From Denitrobacterium sp024691475 (lineage in GTDB: Bacteria > Actinomycetota > Coriobacteriia > Coriobacteriales > Eggerthellaceae): DNA of 29,531 nt. Made by a program: the position numbers and the translations under genes. The stretch is from positions 1-29,531 of the forward strand of contig JAILNP010000128.1 in NCBI GenBank assembly GCA_024691475.1, written 5' to 3'. Below the pieces are notes generated by a model. It had not been told where the DNA came from, ran no database searches, and saw only the letters and a list, made by a program, of their open reading frames with translations. Within the stretch, counting starts at the first letter, position 1; every line of letters begins with the position of its first letter. This document shows, one piece after another, positions 1 through 7,081 of the stretch.

Positions 1-12
1 GAATCTGTACCG

Positions 13-777
13 CTACAAGCGCACGTGAACGCCCTGGGAGCGCAGATACTCCTTTACCTGGCGCACCGTATACGTGCCAAAGTGAAAGACGCTCGCAGCG
101 AGCACGGCGTCGGCCTCGCCTTCGATGATACCCTCGGCGAAGTGCTCGAGCGTGCCCACGCCACCGCTGGCGATGACGGGAATGTCCACCGCACGCGCAA
201 TGGCCCGCGTAAGGGGAATATCGAACCCATCCTTGCTGCCATCGCGGTCCATGCTGGTAAGCAGAATCTCGCCCGCACCGCACGCAGCGACCTTCTGGGC
301 CCACTGCACGGCGTCGATACCGGTGTTCTTGCGCCCGCCATGCACGTATACTTCCCACTTGTTGGGATTGCCCGCCACCTGCTTGGCATCGATGGCGCAG
401 ATGATGGCTTGGCTGCCAAACGCCGCAGCCGCACGCGTAATGATCGTGGGGTCTTCCACCGCCGCGCTGTTCACCGACACCTTGTCGGCGCCCGCCGCAA
501 TCATCGTGCGAATATCCTGAACGGTGCGGAACCCACCACCCACGCAATACGGCAGGTGCAGCTCTTCGCTTGCCCTGCTGGCCAGCGCCACCGTAGTGGC
601 ACGCCCCTCGTGCGTGGCCGTGATATCCAGGAAGATGACCTCGTCGGCCTTCTGCTCATCGTAGCGCTGGGCAAGTTCGATGGGGTCGCCCGCATCGCGC
701 AGGTTCACGAAGTTCACGCCCTTCACGACGCGCCCGTCCTTTACGTCCATGCAGGGAATCACGCGTTTCGCCAGCAT
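13..777 (-). CDS. hisF: Imidazole glycerol phosphate synthase, cyclase subunit HisF
   Basis: HisF is the cyclase half of imidazole glycerol phosphate synthase. It takes ammonia from HisH and converts PRFAR to IGP and AICAR, the fifth step of histidine synthesis and a link to purine metabolism. The 254-residue product has the usual length of this TIM-barrel family. The two catalytic aspartates are visible: Asp11 in IPCMDVKDGR and Asp130 in CAIDAK. Phosphate-binding glycine motifs such as CVGGGFRT and VIASGGVG are also present. An in-frame ATG lies 14 codons upstream, but the start at 777 is chosen because AAGGAG sits 5 bases before it and the protein then begins MLAKRVIPCMD as in the family. 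It is the last his gene in the window, 60 bp after hisA. Only 12 bases follow the stop, so downstream genes cannot be judged. Confidence 0.97.
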   Translation of the reverse strand: MLAKRVIPCMDVKDGRVVKGVNFVNLRDAGDPIELAQRYDEQKADEVIFLDITATHEGRATTVALASRASEELHLPYCVGGGFRTVQDIRTMIAAGADKVSVNSAAVEDPTIITRAAAAFGSQAIICAIDAKQVAGNPNKWEVYVHGGRKNTGIDAVQWAQKVAACGAGEILLTSMDRDGSKDGFDIPLTRAIARAVDIPVIASGGVGTLEHFAEGIIEGEADAVLAASVFHFGTYTVRQVKEYLRSQGVHVRL

Positions 778-837
778 GTCGCTCCTTCCCGTGTACAGCC
801 ATGCGCCGAAGCGCGGCAACTAGCAGAATCTAGGCCC

Positions 838-1563
838 CTACAGGGCTTCGCAGAATGATTGCGCCTCGGCGACGCCAAGCGTGCCCTCGTATACGGCACG
901 GCCGGTGATAACGCCCTCGATGGACTGCGCCACCTGGGCAAGGTTGCGCAGGTCGTCCATGTTGGTCACGCCACCGCTGGCAATGACCGGATTTCCGAAT
1001 ACACGCGCCATGCGTTCGTAGGCCAAGGCGTCGATGCCCGTCTGCATGCCGTCGCGCGAAATGTCGGTATACACCAAGTGCCTAAACCCTGCGGCAGCCA
1101 CTTCGGCAACCAGCTCTTCGGCAGGTACGCCCGCGCCCTCGCGCCAACCCTGGATGGCCACTTCCCCGCCACGCGCATCGATGCCCGCGCACAGCATGTC
1201 GCCAAACTTGGCAATGGCCTGCTCGGCGAATTCCTTGTCGACCACCAGCGCGCTTCCCAAAACCACGCGGCTCACGCCCGCATCGTACAGACGCTGCACG
1301 GCAGCCATATCGCGAACGCCGCCACCGTTTTCCACCTTGAGCGACGTGGATTCGGCAATGCGCTCGATAAGGGCCAGGTTCTCCTGCTTGCCCGAACGCG
1401 CCCCGTTCAAGTCGACCACGTGCACCCACGTAGCGCCCGCGTCTTCGAAACGCTTGGCCTGGTCAACGGGGTCCTCGTTATAGACCGTCACGCGATTGTA
1501 GTCGCCCTTCGCCAGGCGCACGGCGCGACCGTCAAGAATGTCGATGGCAGGAAGCAAGTACAT
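838..1563 (-). CDS. hisA: ProFAR isomerase HisA
   Basis: HisA isomerises ProFAR to PRFAR, the Amadori rearrangement before the HisHF step. The 241-residue protein starts MYLLPAIDILDGRAVRL. Asp8 and Asp129 (AGIDARGG) are the expected catalytic pair, and the family phosphate loops are intact. The reading frame stays open about 90 codons further upstream, but that stretch overlaps hisH and has no family similarity. ATG 1563 has a good AAGGAAGG ribosome site and follows the hisH stop after only 2 bp. Many actinobacteria use the dual HisA/TrpF enzyme PriA, whose strand-3 motif I recall as SGG. Here the motif is VENGGGVRD, more like a dedicated HisA. That distinction is inference from memory of family sequences. 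Confidence 0.95.
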   Translation of the reverse strand: MYLLPAIDILDGRAVRLAKGDYNRVTVYNEDPVDQAKRFEDAGATWVHVVDLNGARSGKQENLALIERIAESTSLKVENGGGVRDMAAVQRLYDAGVSRVVLGSALVVDKEFAEQAIAKFGDMLCAGIDARGGEVAIQGWREGAGVPAEELVAEVAAAGFRHLVYTDISRDGMQTGIDALAYERMARVFGNPVIASGGVTNMDDLRNLAQVAQSIEGVITGRAVYEGTLGVAEAQSFCEAL

Positions 1564-1565
1564 GG

Positions 1566-2210
1566 CTAACCTTCCTTTACGATGCTCATAAAATTGCGAA
1601 GCACGGCCAAGCCTGCATCCGAGGATTTCTCGGGGTGGAACTGGACGCCATACGCGTTGCCCCGCTGCACGACGCTGGGAAACGCCACCGAATGCTGGGT
1701 CATGGCAACCGTGCACTCGTTTTCGCAGGCAATGTAGCTGTGAGTGAAGTAGAAGTACTCGCCCGCAGGAATGCCCGCAAGCAGGCGGCACGCATCCCAA
1801 TTCGAGCCGACGGCGGGCTCGATGGTATTCCATCCCACGTGGGGAACCTTGTAGAACGCACCCGATTCGTCATACGAGGGCATGCGATCCACGACGCCGG
1901 GAATGACGCCCAAACCGGGGGCCGTGGGGTTGCCCCCTTCGGTGCCCTCGGCGAAGAGCAGGTGCAGGCCCAAGCAGATGCCCAAAAATGGCACGCCTTG
2001 GGCAATGCGCTCGCGAATAACCTCCATCTGCCCGCTCTGGAGCATGGAAGCGGAGGCATCGGCGAATGCACCCACGCCCGGTAGCACGATGGCCTGAGCG
2101 GACGCGATGCGCGCAGGGTCGGAAACGATTTCCGCTTCCCCACCTACGGCAGCAAGTCCGCGCTGGACGCTCTTCAAATTACCCTTGCAATAATCGACGA
2201 CCGCGATCAT
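1566..2210 (-). CDS. hisH: Imidazole glycerol phosphate synthase, glutaminase subunit HisH
   Basis: HisH is the class I glutamine amidotransferase subunit that releases ammonia from glutamine and channels it into HisF. The 214-residue protein shows the full triad: Cys79 in FLGICLGLHLLF, and His192 with Glu194 in GVQFHPEKSS. The N-terminus MIAVVDYCKGNLKSV is typical. The ATG at 2210 has AAGGAG 6 bases upstream. It sits between hisB (24 bp away) and hisA (2 bp), consistent with co-translation of the two synthase subunits' neighbourhood. No oddities seen. Confidence 0.97.
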   Translation of the reverse strand: MIAVVDYCKGNLKSVQRGLAAVGGEAEIVSDPARIASAQAIVLPGVGAFADASASMLQSGQMEVIRERIAQGVPFLGICLGLHLLFAEGTEGGNPTAPGLGVIPGVVDRMPSYDESGAFYKVPHVGWNTIEPAVGSNWDACRLLAGIPAGEYFYFTHSYIACENECTVAMTQHSVAFPSVVQRGNAYGVQFHPEKSSDAGLAVLRNFMSIVKEG

Positions 2211-2234
2211 GTGAACTCCTTGGCAAAACGAACG

Positions 2235-2834
2235 CTATAGGGCGCCCTTGGTGGAGGGCAGCACGTTGGCAATACGCGGATCGATGCGCGTGGCCTGGCA
2301 CAGCGCGCGACCCGTGGCCTTGAAGGCAGCCTCGATGATGTGATGCGCGTTCTCGCCCGCAAGGCTGCGCACGTGCAACGTAAGCCCCGCATTGCTAGCC
2401 AGCGCGATGAAGAATTCCTTCGCCAGCGAGGTATCGAACGTGCCGATAATCTGAATGGGCAGGTCGACGGCATAGTGCAGTTGTCCTCGACCCGAGATGT
2501 CGATGGCCGCAAGCAGAAGCGACTCGTCCATGGGAACGAAGCTGTTCCCAAAGCGCACGATGCCGCGCTTGTCGCCCAAAGCCTGCGCAATGGCCTGGCC
2601 AAGCACGATGCCGCAGTCTTCCACGGTGTGATGCGCATCGACTTCGATGTCGCCCTTGGCACGCACTTTCAAATCGAACAAGCCGTGACGGCCAAACGCA
2701 TCGAGCATATGGTCGAAGAAAGGCACGCCCGTCTGAATGTCGGTAACGCCCGTGCCATCCAAGTCGATGGTGATATCGATATCGGTTTCCTTGGTGATGC
2801 GCGTAACGTGCGCCACGCGAGTGCCTTCAGCCAC
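2235..2834 (-). CDS. hisB: Imidazoleglycerol-phosphate dehydratase HisB (monofunctional)
   Basis: HisB dehydrates imidazole glycerol phosphate to imidazole acetol phosphate using Mn ions. The 199-residue protein covers only the dehydratase; the N-terminal histidinol-phosphatase domain of the enterobacterial enzyme is absent, so a separate phosphatase is needed and none is seen here. The metal-binding repeats are clear: FFDHMLDAFGRHG and DAHHTVEDCG near residues 40-75, and GENAHHIIEAAFK in the second half. I chose a GTG start at 2834, giving VAEGTRVAHV, because a GAGAGGGG ribosome site lies 6 bases upstream. An ATG at 2888 in the same frame would overlap hisC by about 40 bases and add an atypical N-terminus. 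Confidence 0.94.
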   Translation of the reverse strand: MAEGTRVAHVTRITKETDIDITIDLDGTGVTDIQTGVPFFDHMLDAFGRHGLFDLKVRAKGDIEVDAHHTVEDCGIVLGQAIAQALGDKRGIVRFGNSFVPMDESLLLAAIDISGRGQLHYAVDLPIQIIGTFDTSLAKEFFIALASNAGLTLHVRSLAGENAHHIIEAAFKATGRALCQATRIDPRIANVLPSTKGAL

Positions 2835-2847
2835 GATCGACCCCTCT

Positions 2848-3918
2848 CTATGCCAGAATTGTCTGCAAAGCAGCGATAAGCCTATCATTTTCCTGGGGCA
2901 TGCCTACGCTTATGCGCAGGCACCCAGCGGTGAGCGGGCCCGCGCTGAAGTCGCGCACGAGCACGCCCCGTTCATACAGGCGCTCCCACACGGTAGAGGC
3001 ATCCTGCTCGAAACGCACGAGCAGGAAGTTCGCCGCACTCGGATACACCGTAACGCCCGGCAGAGCCTGCAATTCCGAGACAAGACGAGCGCGCTCGGCA
3101 ACAACGAGCGCAATGCCCTCGTCGAATGAGGCGCGATGCCGCACTACCTGCAGCGCAATGGCCTGCGAAACGGCATCGACCGAATACGGCTGGCGCACTT
3201 TCGTGAGCTCGGCCACAACCGCAGACGACGCAAGCAGGTACCCCATGCGCACGCCCGCAAGGCGATATGCCTTGGAAAACGTATGCAGGATAACCAGGTT
3301 GTCATACTTCGCAAGCAGCGGTTCGGCGCTGGCTTCGCGCGGCGCGAATTCCATGTATGCCTCGTCGACCAGCACCAATGCATCGGTGGCCTGCAGCAGG
3401 CGCTCGATGAACGCAAGGGGCGCCACATCGCCCGTGGGATTATTTGGGCTGGTGATGACCACCATGCCCACATCGCCCCGCGAAGCACGCTCGACGACCG
3501 CGTCCTGGCCGATGGAGAAATCGGCCCGACGCGGAACATCGATGACCTGTGTGCCAGTAAGGCGCGCGTTGGCCGCGTACACGCTGAACGTGGGCGGCAC
3601 GTTCAGAAGCGCATTGCCCTCGCCGCCCCAGGCCAGAGCCAAGTCGAACAGCAACTCGTCGCCGCCGTTACCGCAAATAACCTGTTCGCGCGCCACGCCA
3701 TGCCATTCGGCGATGGCCTGGCGCAGCTCATTGGCCATGGGGTCGGGATAGCGATTGAACGCCATGCGCGCGATTTCCCCTTCGATGGCCTGCCGTACAT
3801 CGGCGGGAACATCGAACGTAGTCTCGTTGGCGTTGAGCCCCACCTGCGCAGGCAGGTACTTCGGGTCGTAAGGCTCGACGCCGCGAAGCAGGGAATTCGA
3901 AGCGCGCAGCTTAGCCAC
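2848..3918 (-). CDS. hisC: Histidinol-phosphate aminotransferase HisC
   Basis: HisC transfers the amino group from glutamate to imidazole acetol phosphate, giving histidinol phosphate. It is a fold-type I PLP enzyme of 356 residues, the usual size. Visible landmarks are NGGDELL, the substrate/PLP segment ITSPNNPTG (about 155-163), the aspartate in VLVDEAYMEF (about 182-191), and the PLP lysine Lys216 in HTFSKAYRLAGVRMGY. The start is a GTG at 3918 with CAGGAG 7 bases before it. The gene's first 8 bases overlap the end of hisD, which suggests translational coupling. Related aromatic aminotransferases share these motifs, but the operon makes the assignment firm. Confidence 0.95.
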   Translation of the reverse strand: MAKLRASNSLLRGVEPYDPKYLPAQVGLNANETTFDVPADVRQAIEGEIARMAFNRYPDPMANELRQAIAEWHGVAREQVICGNGGDELLFDLALAWGGEGNALLNVPPTFSVYAANARLTGTQVIDVPRRADFSIGQDAVVERASRGDVGMVVITSPNNPTGDVAPLAFIERLLQATDALVLVDEAYMEFAPREASAEPLLAKYDNLVILHTFSKAYRLAGVRMGYLLASSAVVAELTKVRQPYSVDAVSQAIALQVVRHRASFDEGIALVVAERARLVSELQALPGVTVYPSAANFLLVRFEQDASTVWERLYERGVLVRDFSAGPLTAGCLRISVGMPQENDRLIAALQTILA

Positions 3919-5203
3919 GATTCAGCTCCTGCAGGCGCAGGCGCACACTCTCCGCATGGCTCCACAGGCCCTCGCGGTCGGCGATGGCAACGATGGCGTC
4001 ACCGTCGTCGACGAGCGACTGACGCGTGTATTGGATGACGCTGGAGTGCTTCATGAAGTCCATGGTGCCAAGCGGGCTGCTGAACTTCGCGGTGCCGCCG
4101 GTGGGAAGCGTGTGATTCGGACCGGCCACGTAGTCGCCCACGGCCTCGGGAGTCCACTCGCCCAGGAAGATGGCGCCCGCGTTGCGGACGGCACCCAGCT
4201 GGCCCATGGCATTGGCGATGTGCATTTCCAGGTGCTCGGGAGCAATGACGTTCACGGCGCCCATGGCCGTTTCCATGTCGGGGCATACCACGATGAGACC
4301 CTGGTCACGCAGGCTTGCCGTGGTGATGTCGGCACGCGTGCTGCGCTTCATGTGCTGCTCGATGTTGGCTTCCACCGCATCGGCATATGCGGCATCGAAG
4401 CACACCAGATAGCAGCTGGCCAGCGGATCGTGCTCGGCCTGGGCCATGAGGTCGATGGCAACCATCTTCGGATCGGCCGTTTCGTCGGCCACTACGCAAA
4501 CCTCGGAGGGCCCGGCAATCATGTCGATGCCCACATCGCCCATGACGATCTTCTTGGCCGCCGCAACGTACGCATTGCCAGGGCCCGTGATCTTGTTGAC
4601 GGGCTCGATGGTTTCCGTGCCATACGCCAGTGCGGCAATGGCCTGCGCGCCACCAATGGAGTAGATCTCGCCTACGCCGCAAATGCGACACGCTTCCAAA
4701 ACGGCCGGATCGAGCGAACCGTCCTTTGTGGGAGGCGTGACGCATACGATGCGCTCCACGCCTGCCACCTGGGCGGGAATGGCGTTCATGATGACGCTGG
4801 AAGGATACAGGGCGCGACCACCGGGGACGTAGATACCCACGGCCTCGATGGGCGTAAGCTTGCTGCCAATAAGTGCCCCGTTGGGGCGCACGGCGAACAT
4901 GCTTTCCTGCAGCTGACGCTCGTGGAACTCGCGAACCTGGTCGGCGGCGTGCTGGAGGCTCTTCGCCAGATTGGGGTCGAGCGTAGCCAGGGCCGCATCG
5001 ATGGCCTCCTGACTTACGCGGAAGCTCTCGAGTTCAACGCCGTCGAAGCGCGCGGTGAAATCGCGCAGCGCAGCGTCGCCGCCTTCGCGCACCGCATCGA
5101 CGATGTCGGTGGCAGCCTTCAGGGCCTGGGCATTGAAGGCGCTCGTGCGCTTCAGGTGGCCGTTATTGAACTTTTCTCCCGCATTCAGCACTACACGTCG
5201 CAT
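3911..5203 (-). CDS. hisD: Histidinol dehydrogenase HisD
   Basis: HisD oxidises histidinol to histidine in two NAD-dependent steps. The 430-residue protein matches the family length. Conserved stretches are PGGRALYPSSVIMNAIPA, NKITGPGNAYVAAAK, DMIAGPSEVCVVAD, MAQAEHDPLASC and APEHLEMH. GPNHTLPTGG near the C-terminus is also present. These hold the zinc-binding Gln and His and the active-site residues of the family. The ATG at 5203 has AAGGAG 9 bases upstream, lying in the 14-bp gap after hisZG. Its stop overlaps the hisC start. Placing hisD second and the last-step enzyme before hisC is common in bacterial his operons. Confidence 0.97.
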   Translation of the reverse strand: MRRVVLNAGEKFNNGHLKRTSAFNAQALKAATDIVDAVREGGDAALRDFTARFDGVELESFRVSQEAIDAALATLDPNLAKSLQHAADQVREFHERQLQESMFAVRPNGALIGSKLTPIEAVGIYVPGGRALYPSSVIMNAIPAQVAGVERIVCVTPPTKDGSLDPAVLEACRICGVGEIYSIGGAQAIAALAYGTETIEPVNKITGPGNAYVAAAKKIVMGDVGIDMIAGPSEVCVVADETADPKMVAIDLMAQAEHDPLASCYLVCFDAAYADAVEANIEQHMKRSTRADITTASLRDQGLIVVCPDMETAMGAVNVIAPEHLEMHIANAMGQLGAVRNAGAIFLGEWTPEAVGDYVAGPNHTLPTGGTAKFSSPLGTMDFMKHSSVIQYTRQSLVDDGDAIVAIADREGLWSHAESVRLRLQELNRG

Positions 5204-5217
5204 GGGTCACTCTCCTT

Positions 5218-6831
5218 CTACTCTGCGATGTTGGTTTTCAACGTTGTGGCTAGGCGCAACACGCGTTCGTCCATGCGGAACGCGCAAGGGTTGGCAAAGA
5301 AACGGGCGGTGGATTCCATGACGTCGTCCACCACTTCCAGGTTGTTCTCACGAAGCGTGGTGCCCGTGGCGGTGATGTCGACGATGCGGTCGGACATGCC
5401 AATGAGCGGGCCCAATTCGATATTGCCGTGCAGGCGAACGATTTCCACCTGCTGGCCAATGCGATCGTAATACGCCTTCGTGATGTTGGGGTACTTGGTA
5501 GTAACGCGGATGCTGCCCAACTTGCGATAGCGCTCCTGCACTGCGGGCGTTGCACCCTTGGGCTGCGCCACCACGAACTTGCATGCGCCGTATTGCAAAT
5601 CGACGAGCTCCACCACGTCGGGACTTGCCTCGACCAGGCTATCGCGACCGCAGATGCCGCAATCTGCGGCGCCCATGGCCACGAAAACCGGAGCATCAGT
5701 AGGACGCACGATGATGTAATCGACGCCCGGGTTGCTAATGATGAGCTGACGGCCAGGGTCTTCCAAACCAGAGGTATCGAGGCCAGCTTCCGCCAGAACG
5801 CGAATGGTGTCAGCATTGAGCGAGCCCTTCGGCACGGCAATACGCAAGGGGCGACTAGCGTCCGCCTGGCCCGCAAGCGCGGCCATGACCTGCTCCAAGT
5901 AGAACGCGAAGCCCCCAGCGGGAAGCGAATCGCCATCGTAGGAGGCAAGCATGCCGTCGTAGCGGCCGCCGCTTCCCAGGCTTGCACCCATGCCAGGCAC
6001 ATACGCCTCGAAGACGATTCCCGTGTAATAGTCGAACGAGCTCATGATGCTGAAGTCGATGAGCAGCGCGTCTTCCATGCCCTGTTCGCACAGAATGTCG
6101 AACGTGCTAGCCAAATCGGCCAGACCGCGGGCGCACCCCAGCGGCTCGGCAAGCTGACGGGCACGCTCGATGGCGTCACGCCCACCGCGGATAAGCGGCA
6201 GCTGGGCAATGGCGCGCGCGAACGCCGTGGGAACCTCGGGCAGCGAGGTCAGGCGATCGAGCTCGATGAAATCGGATGCGTGGTACGCTTCGAGCACCTG
6301 GTTCTTCCAGGCGCCATCCGCCGGGCAGGTTTCCAGCAATGCACGCAAGACGCCCACGGTGCCAAGCGCAATCTTGAACGCGCTGAGCCCCGCAGAACGC
6401 AGTGCCGAAGCGAACAAGCCCACGATTTCAGCGTCGACCTGAGGTCCCTCGATACCCAGGCATTCCAGGCCGATCTGCGTGAGCTCGCGCGAAGCGGCCT
6501 GTTGATCGGCCTCGCGGAACACACGCTGCGTATAACGAAAGCGGAAGGGGCCCGCTTGGCCGCGCAGACGCGTTGCGCACATGCGCGCCACCTGCATGGT
6601 CACGTCGGGACGCAGGGCAAGCAGATCACCCGAAGCGTCGAAGAGCTTGAAGGGCAGAGACGGAATGCGGCCCGCGGCGCGCAGGACATCCATGCGCTCG
6701 AGGGACGGAGTTTCGATGGGCGCGTAGCCATGCTCCGAGAACAACGCCTGAACCTGGCTGTTGATCTGTTCGCGCTGCAGCGCTTCTTCGGGCATAACAT
6801 CGCGCAATCCCGCCGGCGTGACGTAATTCAT
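5218..6831 (-). CDS. hisZG: Fused ATP phosphoribosyltransferase: HisZ regulatory domain plus short HisG catalytic domain
   Basis: This enzyme should catalyse the committed step of histidine synthesis, joining ATP and PRPP. The 537-residue protein is a fusion. Residues 1 to about 322 are HisZ, a catalytically dead histidyl-tRNA synthetase relative: LRPDVTMQVAR, a motif-2-like FRFRYTQRVFREAD, SFDYYTGIVFEAY and GSGGRYDG are visible. Residues about 328-537 are the short-form HisG, starting LRIAVPKGSLNAD and carrying the signature IELGPLIGMSDRIVDI followed by TATGTTL. Short HisG lacks the C-terminal histidine-binding domain and normally needs a separate HisZ. Here both are on one chain, with a linker of only about six residues. 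Start ATG 6831 (MNYVTPAGLRDVMPEE) has AGGTGGGG upstream. An in-frame ATG 19 codons earlier adds an unlike N-terminus. First gene of the operon. Confidence 0.93.
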   Translation of the reverse strand: MNYVTPAGLRDVMPEEALQREQINSQVQALFSEHGYAPIETPSLERMDVLRAAGRIPSLPFKLFDASGDLLALRPDVTMQVARMCATRLRGQAGPFRFRYTQRVFREADQQAASRELTQIGLECLGIEGPQVDAEIVGLFASALRSAGLSAFKIALGTVGVLRALLETCPADGAWKNQVLEAYHASDFIELDRLTSLPEVPTAFARAIAQLPLIRGGRDAIERARQLAEPLGCARGLADLASTFDILCEQGMEDALLIDFSIMSSFDYYTGIVFEAYVPGMGASLGSGGRYDGMLASYDGDSLPAGGFAFYLEQVMAALAGQADASRPLRIAVPKGSLNADTIRVLAEAGLDTSGLEDPGRQLIISNPGVDYIIVRPTDAPVFVAMGAADCGICGRDSLVEASPDVVELVDLQYGACKFVVAQPKGATPAVQERYRKLGSIRVTTKYPNITKAYYDRIGQQVEIVRLHGNIELGPLIGMSDRIVDITATGTTLRENNLEVVDDVMESTARFFANPCAFRMDERVLRLATTLKTNIAE

Positions 6832-6860
6832 GTCATCCCCACCTTTCGCTTGGCCCTTGC

Positions 6861-6874
6861 ACCAGTATACTGGT
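6861..6874. promoter_or_regulatory. 14-bp perfect palindrome in the his leader
   Basis: ACCAGTATACTGGT is a perfect palindrome about 30 bases before the hisZG start codon. In RNA it could form a 5-bp stem with a UAUA loop close to the ribosome site; in DNA it could be a dimeric regulator site. Function is not known. Confidence 0.4.
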
Positions 6875-6886
6875 CGCTCTTCTTCC

Positions 6887-6910
6887 AAAACCGCTCATTT
6901 TTCTGAGCGG
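6887..6910 (-). promoter_or_regulatory. Terminator-like hairpin in the his leader (possible attenuator)
   Basis: Reading on the minus strand, CCGCTCA and TGAGCGG form a perfect 7-bp stem around a 6-base A-rich loop, followed at once by TTTT. It lies between the predicted transcription start and hisZG, about 56 bases before the ATG. This is the shape of a small intrinsic terminator, so conditional attenuation is possible. The leader of about 137 bases seems too short for a T-box, and no run of His codons is seen. Confidence 0.45.
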
Positions 6911-6938
6911 ATTATTGATAACGGGTTTCTGACCTGGC

Positions 6939-6966
6939 CACTTTAGTACGGTAAAGTGCTAAAGTG
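6939..6966 (-). promoter_or_regulatory. Putative his operator: three CACTTTA half-sites
   Basis: A perfect inverted repeat, CACTTTA and TAAAGTG spaced by 6 bases, covers 6939-6958. A third half-site, CTAAAGTG, follows immediately at 6959-6966 and also pairs as an 8-bp inverted repeat with 6939-6946. The array lies just downstream of the -10 box, over about +2 to +29, where a bound repressor would block transcription. A TrpR/YerC-like histidine regulator is one candidate by analogy with other bacteria; I cannot assign the protein from this window. Confidence 0.5.
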
Positions 6967-6974
6967 TTAGGGGT

Positions 6975-7003
6975 ATTATACAATACGGCGCGAAAAAGGG
7001 AAT
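6975..7003 (-). promoter_or_regulatory. Promoter of the his operon
   Basis: On the minus strand a perfect TATAAT occupies 6980-6975. The -35 area around 6998-7003 is weak (TTCCCT or ATTCCC depending on a 16 or 17 bp spacer). The predicted start near 6968 gives a leader of about 137 bases to hisZG. It lies just after the terminator of the upstream ligase gene, as expected for an independent operon. Confidence 0.6.
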
Positions 7004-7027
7004 ACCTTGGCAAAATGCGCACATAGC

Positions 7028-7061
7028 AAGGGGCGGCCACGCAATCGCGCAGCCGCCCCTT
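7028..7061 (-). terminator. Hairpin terminator after the phenylacetate-CoA ligase gene
   Basis: A perfect 10-bp GC-rich stem (AAGGGGCGGC with GCCGCCCCTT) encloses a 14-base loop about 20 bases past the ligase stop. The T-run after the stem is short on the minus strand (TTGCT), so it is strong as a hairpin and moderate as an intrinsic terminator. Confidence 0.6.
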
Positions 7062-7081
7062 TAGCGCATATGGAAGATTCG

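Noticed and set aside
3956..5470. Long plus-strand open frame of 504 codons opposite hisD
   Set aside because: It mirrors the hisD codons, has no family motif, and the minus-strand gene is complete with ribosome site and catalytic motifs.
6832..6888. N-terminal extension of hisZG by 19 codons
   Set aside because: The added residues do not resemble HisZ and would run through the palindrome region; the ATG at 6831 has a ribosome site and the family start.
6833..6898. Short 21-residue open frame in the his leader as an attenuator peptide
   Set aside because: It contains no histidine codons and no ribosome site, so it does not fit a His leader peptide.
5428..6906. Plus-strand open frame of 492 codons opposite hisZG
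   Set aside because: Antisense shadow caused by high GC content at third codon positions; no motif or ribosome site.
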